Assembly: GCA_033026295.1 (NCBI GenBank)
Contig: CM065177.1
Coordinates: 3,403,400-3,467,399, forward strand
Length of the DNA stretch: 64,000 nt
Direction: 5' to 3'
Source of the DNA: Channa striata
Lineage: Eukaryota; Chordata; Actinopteri; Anabantiformes; Channidae
The notes under the pieces were generated by a model that had not been told where the DNA came from, did not search any database, and saw only the letters and a program-made list of their open reading frames with translations. The translations under genes and the position numbers were made by a program. Shown here piece after piece: positions 13,051 through 47,440 of this stretch. How positions within the stretch are numbered: the stretch's first letter is position 1; the number at the start of each line of letters is the position of its first letter.

Positions 13051-14815
13051 GTAAGTTCACCGCCAGGGATGGAGGCGCCGTGTGGGTGTTTATGGCTTCC
13101 AGCACAGATGAAGAGATGATGATGATGATGATGATCAAAAACCTGAATCTGTCACTAAACTACTGCTGCGGCGGTGTTTGCGCACGGTGCTGGGCTTCTG
13201 CTGTAAGTTGGCTGCTGACGGGGGGAAACGATCGATCGTTGTTCCCTCCGTGCATGCGTCCGGCGAGAGAGATGCATGAACAGAAAATGACGTAGGGAAT
13301 TCCCACAGTAATCCAATAGCGAGCGCAGACACCTGCACATCCCGCCAGTGCGGTCCCCGTGTGGCCCGTTCCGTCATGTGCGCGGCCTCGGCAGCCGCAG
13401 ATTGATTTGAAATGATTAAACTCGGAGACAAACTCTTATGTAACGTGATTTTGCTGACGTGATTATTTTGTTCTTTGCCATGAGCGGGGGTTACCTTCAC
13501 GTCCCTTCAGGTCAGGGGCCTGTGCTGTGAACGGTTCTCACTCTGCTCACATTATTCACATAAAGTCAATTAGTGGTTGGAAATGAGATCCAGTGATCTA
13601 ATCCAATCAGCAGAAAACCAGCAGGGCTTTGCTGATTTTTCTGCCTCTGAATAAATTACTTACACTTTTACCCCACAGTGGTCTGCTTTCGAGGTGGGGG
13701 TAGGTTTAAAACTGCAAACACGCACAACTTTCCCAAACATGATATATTAAACAAATCTGTTATCTGAGACAACGTTATCAGGCCTGCAGATCCTCACATT
13801 TCCTCACTTGACAGAATTTGACAAGGGGGGCAACCTGTGAGCGTTTGGTTCTGATGGCTCCGCAGCTTTGTGCACAAAAGTTCCCGTGGACTGTCAGATT
13901 GCAGATGAGTGTGAAAAGCTTTGAGTCAAAAACACATGAAGAAGAAGATTCAGGCCATTATTGCTTCGCCCCAAAGTTTAGATAGTTGAAGAAAAGCTGA
14001 GCCTCAATATAGAAAATGCCTCACAGCCTCCTTCCAGTATGTGCTGACTGCTGCACACATGTTCAGGCCTTGTAAGGAAAACTGCCACCGTCCTGTGCTC
14101 TGCATGTCGGACTTCAGCCTCTGTGCTCCAGTGGTCAAAGTGGGAGATGAAAGCAGTGGGAGCGTCACTATGACAGTCGAACGCTCTCCTGGGTCGGGCT
14201 GAATATCAGCCGTGCTCTGTTTGCACCAAACTTTACAAGTGGACGATGATGTTTGCTGCATGTGACAGGCTGGTGTGGAGTGAATGTGTCCATACGTGTT
14301 CATACCTGTTCAGAACATGGTAAAGCCGCCATAGAAGAGTCCCGCCCCCCATTTTTATTCATATATGCTGATCAGACATATGTGTGGGTGGGTGCAAACT
14401 GGTCGTGACTGGCGTGGCCTTCACTCAATTTTTGTGTAAGCTGTCAACTTACAACGTGAAGGTTTGCAATTTTTACATGTCGTGGCAGGAAGACCCCTTG
14501 TTTGCTGGTTTAACGGTGGCTCTAGTCTGTTCAGGTGTCCTGGTAACCCATCTCTAATGTGTTTGAATATGTTTCACAGGAAATCAGCTTAAACATATTT
14601 CGTTGTGCAGACACGCTGCTGCAGCCTCCGGTGGCCCAGACTCACTGAGCAGCACTGACAGCAGCTTTTAATCAATCCCAGGGTTCAACAATATCTGCTT
14701 GAGTCACTTTTGGAGCTTTTTATTTACTCTAATTTCATAATGTGACGAGGCAGAGGGGGGTGGAATGTGGTGGAGCGTAGCAGGGAGAGAGGAGCAGAGC
14801 GGATAGAATTACACC

Positions 14816-14935
14816 ATTCAGTCATAACATTATGACCCCCTGTGCAATTTATTGCAACCTACTATTCATAACTTGCCCTATTTAAATTAATGAGGTGGCC
14901 AAAACATTAGAACCACCTCTTCTGATAATAGACTC
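14816..14935. mobile_element. Decayed DNA-transposon fragment (Tc1-like terminal motif)
   Basis: The segment contains 'gtcataacattatgacc' and 'ggccaaaacattagaacc', which resemble the 'ACAACATTA(TGA/AAA)CCAC' ends seen widely in fish Tc1/mariner-related elements. It is short, carries no transposase frame and is probably a remnant. A related short segment is at about 12,012-12,055 and another terminal-like motif at 59,774-59,800. The family assignment is from pattern memory only. Confidence 0.4.
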
Positions 14936-16140
14936 CAATATGACATCACCACCCATTTTGACCTCAATAATATAGTAGAATAATCACCATTTATATGACT
15001 GGAAAATAAATTCTAACCCAGCTTTTGATTTTAGATTATAATGACAGTGTCCAGTTGAGCCTGGGGTTGGTGTTGTTGGACCTCTGTATTTTTACTTGTT
15101 ACAGATGCTGTGATGCATCTGTTGCGCCACGGCCCCACAGCACTGACACTAGGTAAATGTGTGGTTTGTGAAGAAAACATGTTGTTATCATTTTAATAAC
15201 CATATACAGTAGATAGTGGGGGATAGTTTAAACGATATATAATTCACAGGACGTGTTCTTTTTTTTTCTAAGACTGTCAGAGTGTGACACAGCTCACGCT
15301 CGGTGGATGTAATGGTTGCGTAGCGATGATAAAAGAGTGTGATGTGGTTAAGGCCTCACTGGGAAAACAGGTTGGGAAGTGTTTGATATAAAAATTGATT
15401 TGGCTGATGAGTCAGAAGTTAAAATGAGAGAGGGATGTAGAGGCTTGTGTCACCCAGCAGTGATGTCACCAGCCGCCTTGGTTCTTGGTGTTACAGGCCA
15501 TCAATCATCCAATCCAGTGTAGCATTAGTGTGTTCTCCATAGTCATAGATTGAAGCGTTTTTGCATTTTTAATACACGATTCCCCATAATTCAGCATGAC
15601 GTAATTTGGAATTTTTGGAGATTTGGGGTTTTCTTTGGACTTTCAGATATAGTTATGTGGTGCTTATGTGGTGCTTAAGAGGTTCTTTTTTTTGGAAAAA
15701 AATACTCAATCACATACTGATCTTCATCAGTCATCTTTGTGTATGATCATCTTAATATAAATGTATCCCTTTCTCAACACACTCACCCGTCCACTCCCAT
15801 TTAAAGAAGGATCAGCTTTCTACACTTGGACAGGATGATCCTAATCAGTCCTGCAGTGTAAAAAAGCCATTTTCGCGTGCCGGTGGCCTGTCGTGGAGGG
15901 ATATCACCCAGGCAGTGACTCATCCCAAACATATACTCCCAGGGTGATGGTACAGAAATACAGTGTGCAGGACAGAGCTGCACTTTTTCTGGGAAGTGGG
16001 AACACGCTGGCACTGCCGCTGTATTCTGTGCTCTTTCACAGTGACTCACGTATCTGCATCCTACAGCGCGGCCTCACTGCAGTCAGTTGTAATCGCTTAG
16101 TCTTCATTCACCTTTAGGTTCATGTGGGACTCAGTGGAGG

Positions 16141-16177
<37 letters not shown>

Positions 16178-16639
16178 TCTCAATCAGAAAAAGGTTTTGC
16201 TTCTGGCCTTGTCGTGCGGCACCTCGTTTGTGTTAATGTGTAGAGCTTTTTTTGTGCTGGTTGTGTGTCGTGTTCTTAACTGTGTGGCACGGAGGCACAA
16301 TAAGACCTCCGTGCCACTTTTTTGTGTGTGTGTGTGTGTGTGTGCCAGCTCCCCAAGGTGCCCGTTCTGTTGGGCTGTGAAGTGCTGCAGTCACCTCCAC
16401 AGGGGCACAGAGGGGTCTCTGTGCTGACACACACACACACGGGCAGAGTGAGCGGATAAAGGAATCCCTGCACTGACATCACAGTGTTTACAGCTCCCAA
16501 CAAATGATCACTCAGTGTAAACACAGGAGCTTTTGTTATAATTTGCTGTAACACAATTTGTTTTTCTTTCACCAAGGTTTTAGTCTCCTAAATATTTTCC
16601 CTTTAATACCCTCAAGCCCAATGTGATGTAGACAAAGTT

Positions 16640-17100
16640 TTAGACCTTAGTTCCAAAAAAGTTGGGACTGAGTAAAATGTAAAAAGTTTTATTTTTTTTA
16701 TAAGGAAAAGAAAGAAAACAGAAGATGTGTTTTTTTGAAAAAAAAAAATGATTAGGTTTTAAAACTTGATTCTTTTAACATCACACTTTAATTATGAAAT
16801 GAACATTTTTCCATCCTTGTCTGATTAAAGATTCTAGCTGCTCAACAGTTGTGCTTTGAGGTTTGAGTTTAATACATGAGCTCTTTTTTGAGCCATGCTG
16901 TTTGTCTTCCCCTGAAAAAGAACGCCTGTATGACAACATATGTTTCTCCAATGCCTTCGCAGATGTGCAAGTTACCATCCTGTGTCGTCATGATGAGAAA
17001 TTCTCCAGGCATTTTTTTCTTGAACTGAGGCTTTGAGAAATAAATGCTCCATCCTTATTTCTGGAACATTACACCCACCGGGTGTTCTTTTAAGCATGGC
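16640..17100 (-). mobile_element. Decayed Tc1/mariner element with transposase remnant
   Basis: On the minus strand the frame at 16,978-16,781 carries residues resembling the C-terminal part of Tc1-like transposases (TVEQLESLIRQGWKN; family form about TVEQLKSCIRQEWDN). An adjacent frame encodes NLHICEG-like residues. Stops and frameshifts separate them, so it is inactive. At the left edge is 'ccaaaaaagttgggac', a motif common at the ends of such fish elements. It lies in the hecw2 leader intron and has no apparent effect on coding. Confidence 0.6.
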
Positions 17101-19029
17101 ATATTTTTTCCTTTTTTGCCTTTCACTGTTCTTACTTTAAAACGTAGACGTCTCAGGTTTAATGATTGATATGATGTTATCATCAAAAATAAGCTCAATT
17201 GGTTTGCAAAGCAAAGTGATGTATTCTCAGCTGCGACTTATACACAACCACGAAATGAACTAGAGAGAGTGCATGTGTGTGAGTTCACACAGTACTGAAA
17301 GAACATTCATCAGACATTTGTTGGAAGATTCCATCATCAAGACTGTTTAGATCCGTAAATCAATGAAATACAAAAAGACTTTTTCCCACTTGTCAAAAGA
17401 AGATCTCCAACACACACGAGTGTTAGTGCCTGTGTGTGCTCGCGGAGGAGCACTGGGCAGGCGCCTGTGATTACGGCGAGTCAGCACGACTTGAGGCGCA
17501 CGGCCTCATTGCTACGACGGTGTCACATGGGGACGCTACACAAGGAGCGTTTTCCAGCTCTGTGTTCATTGTTGTAGTTCTCAGAGACATTGAAATCCTC
17601 TCCACTCTGCACTTCTGGAAAAGGTCAGTGAAAAATGCTTTTTGACAAGATATAAGAACACAGCAGTCCAGCACATCGTGCTGCGCTCCATCAGATCTTC
17701 CGCTGCAGATGTGGTTCTTTTTAGTATTCACTGCACAGTGGAGCAGAGTAAAAAGTATGCGATGCCAAACAAGAGAGCAGCACTCACGTTACAAGCTTTG
17801 CAAGATGAGTGTCAAATTTAAGCTCATCCAAAAGAACGGCTCGAATTAGAAAGACTCTTTCATTTTTGGGGGTAGTCACATAACACCTGGTTTATCTCGG
17901 TACATTTCCAGGTCAAAGCTGTGCAGAGGCAGCAGGCATGTTGGGATTATAATGGATGGAGTGTTTCACCACAAGAAGCACAGGAATGAGTCCAGATTGT
18001 TCAGTCACCTCTCCTTAAGGTCGTGTTTGTGTGTGCGCTGTTTGGAGCTGCAGCTAAAAAGACTTCTTATCCCCTCGGCTTGGAGAGGGACGGGCACAGC
18101 CGCAGCGTGTCCCACTCCCACATCAGGGTTAGACAATGCCTGGCAAACACGCAGGGAAGCTTGGACCACAGGAACACTTACATAACAGCTCAGCAGTTAC
18201 ATATACACTTATTTTTGTTTCTTCTTCCACAGCTTCGGCTTCCTGTGGAAACAGCCACTCCCTGCTGGTACCATAGGTTTATCCAGCCATGTGCACACGT
18301 GAGCAGGATTTACGTATTCCTGCTTCTGTGATGAAGGTTTTATTCTGTCGTAAATCCCTGTATGCGGTGTGTGTGTGTGTGTGTGTGTGTGAAAGAGAGA
18401 GAGATGGAGCTGTGCTCCGGTAATCTTGTCGAGTCAGGAGCGTCCAGGCTTTCCTCATGTCAAATGCAGCAGATCTTATTTCAATATCGGGCCCGGGTTT
18501 TAGAAAAACACAGCCAGCACAAAGGTCAGCTCATCACGTCTGTTCAGTCAGTTCAAAATGAAAAGGGAATTGATTCCGAAGCTTAAGGGCTGTATGTATG
18601 TGATAGATCAGACAATTTAACAGCGTATGAATTCTTTTTTTAACTGTTATAGCAGCATGTGGGTTTGCACACCAACAAAGAGAGTGCACAGGTTATTATT
18701 AAAAATGAAAGCTCAAACTGAGTAGAGGAGACGTCCACAACAGCAGCTGCTCGTGGTTTCACCTACTGTGAAATCTTTATGTCAGCCTCAATTTTGTCCT
18801 TTTTCACTCTGATAGATGGTGCAGAGGAGGCTGTTAGTGGGTGAAGTTGAGAGAAAGGAGAATGTTGGTTAGACAAGAACATCAGAGATGAGCTTCAACT
18901 TTCACACTGAAACAAGGATTTTAAAACTGAGATGGACCTTCCTGTAGTGGAATGGAGGGAGAAACCTGAGGTGAAATAAACAAGCGGTTAGTTGTGGCCT
19001 GTAGAAGAAAGATGCTCTGTTCAACTCCA

Positions 19030-19203
19030 GAACTTCAAGGGTCACCACACAGGACCAGGCTCCACACTTTGATTTTGTATGACCCTCCCTGTTTTATCCA
19101 GGCTCGGTCCCTGGTGGCTGGGAATTGTCCCACCTGGTGGGATGGGTTTCAAACCTTGTGCATCTCAACCCAAAGCTCTACCACTGATCCACCCGGCCCC
19201 TAA
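19030..19203 (-). repeat. tRNA-derived SINE copy
   Basis: Read on the minus strand from 19,203, the sequence starts with a GGCCGGGTGGATCAGTGG-type A box (plus-strand 19,181-19,191 is its core) followed by a GGTTTGAAACC-type B box (19,145-19,155). The spacing is tRNA-like, and a non-tRNA body follows. No acceptor stem can be folded, so this is a SINE head and not a tRNA gene. It lies in the hecw2 leader intron. Confidence 0.6.
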
Positions 19204-20732
19204 TACACAGCCTCAAGTATTGCTTCATCTAACATAATACATCAGATTATGTTCAGTTGTCGGATTAATAACTTGAACCTAAAACCATAAGTACATATAG
19301 TGGAATAAAAGTACAATATTTCCCTCTGAACTGATGTGCTGAAAATAAATAAATTACTCCAGTAAAATAACGTTAATGCTAATAACCTGTTAATAAAGAG
19401 GTAAAAAAATTCAGCTGTTGCAGAAAAAAGAATGCTTGGGTTTTACACTGGATGGAATATGCTATAATATGGGATATGCTGGTGATATATATGCCACATG
19501 TCAAACATTTGTCTAATGTCACGCAACTTTTTGATGTTCAGAGTTACAATCCAAACTTTTTGGCATTAAAGATGACTGACACCCACAGTGCTCACCCCAC
19601 ACTGAGGCGGGCAGGGAGGCATCGCTGAACAGCTCAGCTTTTGAGAGGTATACGCACTTAAAATGCCAAAGATATCAGGGCTCAGCTCAGACTACAGCCC
19701 ACATCATTTTCCAGTGAGTGCACCAGGCAGATATTAGCGGAATATTATCAAACCTTTCTTCTCTGGATTTAACAAAAAAAGAAAAAGAAAGAAAACAGCC
19801 AAAACCACGTCCCGTTGGCTAAATGCTGGAGTCACATTTCATCCTTCCTTTAAAACAAAATGGCTCTGGTTAAGACTGTGACAGCCTTCCTCACACACTT
19901 CCTAAACTGGCATTTGCTGGTTGAAGAGCCTCTGGGGAGACAGACCCAGCAGCCTGTCCTCTCTCCATGGTCTAACTGAAGCAGCCTGCACAGACAGACA
20001 TCAGGGACATGCAGGTGTCTGTGTGTGTGTGAAAGGAAGGTTTTTCTGGAATAATTTAAGCCTGTGCTTTTCCAAACATTTCATTGGTCGGCTCTGCTTT
20101 AGCACCAGGATGATGCGCTGTGTCGGCCTCCTGCTTACTGGACTAATGAAATGAAGTCAAAGTGAGACAATAAAGGAGCTGTGCATATTTAAACTTCCTC
20201 GTTCACCGTTGTCAGAAAGAAAGAATAGAGAGATAGAAATGCCAGTGAAGGCCTGTTTGTAATGGTGACGGGGTCTTCCACATCCGTCACCCCTGTTGTT
20301 TTATTGTTCGTTGAGCCGTTTTTTTTTTTTTTGGCATGTGATCAAATTGTGTCAGAGCAAATATTCATTGAGCTCTCCCTTTGTGTCCCCTGTCTTCAGG
20401 CTCCTACTCCCACTGGATATCATGGATTAATAGTGGCAGAAATGGCCTTTACTGTTGGATAGCTGCATGTTTGAAAGGACAAAAGGACAAGTGATGGGGG
20501 CCCCCTGTGTAGAAGACATCAGCACATTAATGTGTCCAGTAGTGACAGCCTCTTTAAACCTACAACCATGAGGATTTAAGTCAACAATTATAAATCAGCA
20601 AAATGCATCATCACCTTGACAACCAGCCCAATCAATAATCGCTAAGAAGCTTCTACTCACCTCGGCCTCTTCTCAATCTTTCTCATCACCCGTTTCCACT
20701 TCTCATAGTCGCCTCGTCACCAGACACGCACG

Positions 20733-42560
<21,828 letters not shown>

Positions 42561-45229
42561 CCTCAGAACAGCACACCCCCAGGTTCAACTCAAGACTAAA
42601 CCAAACGTTTCTCTTGGGAAAGACATGGAAAATAAAACCAATATCCTCAAATGGCAACTAATCACCCATGGAGAACTCGTCCCCCGTTTTAATCGCTCAG
42701 CACCCAGGCTTCGTTCTGGCTCTCTGCCTTTCCCTTACCCTTCGGACGGGTTATTTAAGTGAGCGCCTTTGCAATGAAAGATTGGGAATCAGAAGATGGT
42801 TTGGGAAGCTGTGAAGAACAATTTGTTGCATCATGGTAAGCTTTGTTTAGGGGGCCACATGTGCGCCTGATCTCTTCTGTTAATGGCCTTGGTTTTCTGG
42901 ATTTCTGGCATCTGCTCTCCTTTCCCTTCTCCTCCTTCTCCAACCTGCACCTCAGAGACAGCTGGCCAAAATCCACAAAGCTCCCCTTTCCCTCTCTGGA
43001 CCTCTAAACTGTGTCCTTCCTGCACTGGGACTGCAGTGCTGTAAACTATAACACACACATACACTCATCACTTTTGCACAAAACACACACTAACATGGGA
43101 CATTTTATTTTTATGGACTGCACAAACCAGTGTTTCCCCCAAGATCTTTTTTTTTTTAAATCCGCATGGAAATATTTGACATTTTAGACTTTTACCTGGA
43201 TGTTGGCTGGTCCCCACAACCTATCTGAGAGCAGGGGATACACTGGTGTGCACAAACACACACACACACACACAGATAAATGGCCTATTCTAGAAAATAA
43301 GTTGTTTTGACAGTTTTCATTCCTGAATATGATGGTCAGTGAGTCAGAAGTCATCAGTGACACTTTGCTGGACACTGACGCATCAGTAATGGAATAATAA
43401 TGACAGGCTGGAGTCAGGACTGTTACCTTCAACACTGCAACATCAGCGCCCTTACATAAGCATCAAAGGTAAAGACACACCTAAGAAATGCAGCTTTGTT
43501 TCTGCACACACTGACAGTAACTAGGACACCTAGAATCTCACACACAGGCACATGCATACGGTGTTTAACGTTAGCCTTGCATCCTTCGGGTGGACTTTCT
43601 TATAGGGTAACACATGCACTCACTCCAGTCCAGCATACACACACACACACACTGACACAGACACACTTCAGCGAAATAGAAATGCAGCGTTCCCGTCTTT
43701 CAAACTGTTCCACACGTTCATCTTGAGCAATAGATGCACTTTCTAGCATAGACAGATGACAGCGACTCATAGGTATGATACACAAGATTTTTCTCGCTGA
43801 TATAATCGCCTCCCCACCCGTGAAAGTGATGAATGTACTGAATCAGTGACTGAATGTATGAACCTCAAGCAACTCTGTTTGGGCCCCAGGGGAAAGTCTC
43901 ACAACAGGCCGAAGAGGAAACACAAAGTTGAGAGCTGAAAGTGAAAAGAAGGGAAATCAAATGTGACGTGGTTGCTTGAGGAATGAGGATGTGCTTTACT
44001 TGAGGTCGACATTAGATTAGGCCTTGTCAGTTGAAAGGCACAAGCCTGGTGTCACCCATGTTCCCTGTCAGGCCCAGTGGCAGGATTTTCTTTTTAGTGC
44101 CTCTTGGGTTTCGCTGGCGTTACGGTAAACTTCAAGGAAAGCTATTTTATAACCGTGTAAAAATTTGACCAGATCCATGTGTCTCACAAATCAAAGATGA
44201 TGTAATTTTAGAAGCTGTGGTTTAACACAAAGAGATGCTAAGACCTGCTACCGTTACTGTAGTATTGTACATTGTAGAGCGCATTCAATACAAGGAAGCA
44301 GGAATTTCTATGAAAGTATGTTGACAAAATATTGAGCATAAATAATATGTCAAGCACTACCCGGTCTGCAAGTCAAGCCAATAGTTGGTAATGATCAATT
44401 GATTTAACCCCCTGTAGGATTATCTGTTACATTAAATAAAAAGTAGTTTTAAATCATAGTGATGTTACCTTAGTGTTCTATTGTAAACCAGACGCCAGTT
44501 TGTCTTAGTTATTATTATTTTCTTGAGTTATTCAGGTCTTGGAAAAACAAATGTATTAAAAGTAAAATGAGGGAAAACATTTGTGAATGTGGCTCACTGT
44601 GACTTGACAGACTGAGCAGATGTTTCCCTAATAGGGGCTGGAGAAAACAAGCCAGTAACTGTTTTTAACACTCGGAAAAAACAGAAGACAAATCCAGGCT
44701 GTCTGCTCGCCCACGCACCACAACTACGGACACACAAGCACTTCTGATTATTCTAAGTAAAAGTACAAATAAACACACATAATGTAAAAGTATAGGTGCC
44801 AGCTCAAATTGTAAAGCTGTTTACCTGATTATAGGATCCGATGCTTTTTCTGTTTTATTTCGAAACTACTCATGTTGAGCGAAAAGAACAAGTAGTTCAG
44901 AAAGCCAATTTGAGTAATGTTGATATGTCAAGTCCATCGAAGGAGAAACTGACACTCTGCCTGTTTCTCTAGTGATTTATTTTCATAAGAAAATGGAATG
45001 AACGGTTACAATGAAACGAGTAATGCAACTTTGATTAGAAATGTAGTGGAGTAAAAAATGGACATTTGCTCTTAGATGTAGTGGAATAAGAGTCAATGTA
45101 GCCCCAAAGAAATCTACTAGTAGTGAAAGATGTACTTACACCATTGAAAAGCATGATGGCGACTCTGGACAGTAGCCAAAGCTGTGTTAGACTCAACACA
45201 GTTTAAAAACATGTTTTTTAAATTGTTTT

Positions 45230-45276
45230 TGCTCATATTAAACAGCTGCAACATTTCCAGCTGTTTAATATGAGCA
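45230..45276. other. Perfect 18-bp inverted repeat (hairpin), 11-base loop
   Basis: Arms 45,230-45,247 and 45,259-45,276 are exact reverse complements, separated by the loop GCAACATTTCC. In the hecw2 transcript this would fold into a stable stem-loop within the 3'UTR. It may be a miniature-transposon relic, a regulatory RNA structure, or chance. Confidence 0.85.
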
Positions 45277-45860
45277 GTGCCAAGAATGCAAACTTCCAAT
45301 ATAAAGGCAACCTTCACTGCAGACAGGCAATTTTTTACTTGCAGACTGATTATGGCTTGAAATTGATTCATGCTCTCAGATCGTTCGTTATTGATGTGCT
45401 TCCATAGTTTTGTCCATTGGTGAATGACATAACCAGGTTTTAAAACGATGCTGTCAAAAAATGAGCATCATTCTCCAGGGCTCTATGAATATTGTACTTT
45501 AGAACGTGTGGCATACAACTCCATGCCAGGCATTAGTTCTGTCTTGAAAGCATGTGAGAAAACATTTCTTTAACTCTTTGGGTGCACAATCTAAGCCCTA
45601 AAGACCATTTGACTCATTTGTCTCCACACACACACACACGCACACACACAGAAACACTTATTTCGATGGGGTGCATGCAAGATTACACCTACTGTACAGA
45701 ATCCTCTTGGAACTAGACCACGGGGGCTGGAATCGTGGTAGAGAGCCCCACATGTGACGTGAGATGTGGAGGCGGACCTTTGTATCCCATCCCCTCTCCC
45801 AGCCCAATACTGCATGCGGGATTCTCCTGGTCGGCTCTGTGAGCTGTGCCAGGGCAGAGA

Positions 45861-45874
45861 CCCCTAGGTGGCGT
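45861..45874 (+). promoter_or_regulatory. Candidate CTCF site (weaker)
   Basis: CCCCTAGGTGGCGT agrees with the CTCF core consensus at 12 of 14 positions, in forward orientation. A match of this quality can arise by chance in a window this size. Confidence 0.25.
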
Positions 45875-46787
45875 TGTGTTATAGCTCGATATTGCATGCT
45901 GAAATAGTGCAACACACTGTCCTTACTAGCTTTTTTTGCATGAGGATATCGCTATCCATTCAGACAAAAGGGGTGAGGGAGCAGGTGGAGCTGTGTCACT
46001 GTGGATGTGACGCTCACTTGAGGCATGCAGCAGTGTGCTTCTCTGCCACTGTCACACTGCGAGAGTTCGGTGTTTATTGGAACAAGGAGTAGAAATACCT
46101 GCTGTTGCCATTGAGTTTTAGCTAAGGGAATGGACATAAATGCAATAGTTTGATTTCTCTCTGACAGTGCAACGTGAGTATGTTGGCAGTATGTTTCAAA
46201 GATGTTATTTTCACACATGTGCATCTGCTGATCTTAGTAATAGGTCGATGGTTGACTGTCACTGCTCATGAATCAGTGAGGAACAGATAGGGCTGTTTTG
46301 ATTTTGTGAAATGTGAGAGCACATATTTGTGTACCATGTGTTCAGTCCCGTTTGTCTCTTGTATATAAATCTGTATGTACGTCTGTCCTGTTGTGTGTAT
46401 AAATATATATATTTTGCACCGAATGTACCAAAGGTTTGGGGCTTGTAAAGACAACCATTAGGCCTGCTCTCTATACAACAGACACATCCCATTTTTTGGC
46501 TTCGGCCAAGTCCTTACAGAGCGTCACCTCATGTTTGCTTGATGGGCAGATTTGTTGCATTTCAACAATGTTCACGTTCGGATGTGCGTCACTTGGTCAG
46601 TTTGGGATTTTCCGTAATGAGGCTTTTCTGCTGCAGAGGACGTTGGACTCTGCGTTGGACATCCAAATGAAGACCCTTCCACCCCTTCTTTCCTAGAGCA
46701 TTTCTGACAGGACCCGGCTCCACTTTTCAGATTTCCACTCTATGCAAAGCTCTTGTATGTGTGTCTCCATTTCACCCCAATGATTGT

Positions 46788-46793
46788 AATAAA
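46788..46793 (+). promoter_or_regulatory. hecw2: hecw2 poly(A) signal
   Basis: AATAAA lies about 4.2 kb after the hecw2 stop and about 1.1 kb before the stk17b start codon. It is the last canonical hexamer before the stk17b promoter region. Confidence 0.6.
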
Positions 46794-46814
46794 AGAGAAA
46801 CAAACTGAACATTC

Positions 46815-47440
46815 TGATCAATGAAACATGGCTCTTATTTTTTACAATTTTATGTGTGTAGATAAAAAAAAATGTTAAATTATTAGGAAACACTCTTAAC
46901 CCCTGCTTCTCGATTACAGCTAAATGTCTTATACTTTTGGGTCTAAATGTCAAAAGTAATAGAAAAATAATAATCTTAGCCATTTTTAAATATAAAATTA
47001 TTAGACAAACCCTATATATGTATTATACACCTGTAAGTGCATGGTGCTTTGAGTTTCTGTCTTTCCAGGTTAAATAATAAGGTCAGAATGCTACTTCTTT
47101 ATTGCCCTGCAGTTGGCAATGATTTATGTGGTAGATTAAAAAAAAAGGAAATCGATTAAATCTTCAATAACTTTATTAAATAACTGAAACAGCACAGAAT
47201 TGCACAGTGTTTTAAATGTGTGAGTAAAAAAAGAATAAAGCAGTTAAAATAGACAAAGTAGAATGTAAAGAAATAAAAATGCAATATACTAAAAGAATTG
47301 AAAACAATACTGAAAAATGGTAAAGGAAAGAAAAACATGCTACATTAAACAAAGATCACATTGCTGGTTTAAAGTCGTCAAATGAAGGTAATCCGCTAAT
47401 TCCTCCCATTTTCTGGGAAATTCGCTCTTCGTTTGTCTGG
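46815..47440. other. Intergenic spacer between hecw2 and stk17b
   Basis: This is AT-rich, low-complexity sequence with A- and T-runs. I see no gene. The composition switches sharply to CpG-rich at about 47,440, marking the stk17b promoter. Confidence 0.7.

Larger units (their letters stand above)
13051..20708 (+). other. hecw2: hecw2 leader intron
   Basis: This intron of about 7.7 kb has no supportable coding exon. It holds (GAT)n-like repeats near 13,117, a decayed transposon end at 14,816-14,935, (TG)n tracts at 16,143-16,175, 16,323-16,344 and 18,367-18,391, a 12-bp perfect hairpin at 16,284-16,317, a Tc1 relic at 16,640-17,100 and a SINE at about 19,030-19,203. A second untranslated exon or alternative promoter could be hidden here; none is evident. 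Confidence 0.6.
42561..46810 (+). other. hecw2: hecw2 3'UTR
   Basis: About 4.2 kb follows the hecw2 stop and ends near an AATAAA at 46,788-46,793. Human HECW2 also has a long 3'UTR. No exon of another gene is evident. The segment contains an AC repeat (about 43,257-43,274), a perfect 18-bp hairpin (45,230-45,276), a CTCF-like motif (45,861-45,874) and AU-rich stretches near 46,390. Short ORFs here are not convincing genes. Confidence 0.7.

Noticed and set aside
19145..19203. Possible tRNA gene (A and B boxes on the minus strand)
   Set aside because: No cloverleaf acceptor stem pairing is seen and a non-tRNA body follows, so it is a SINE.
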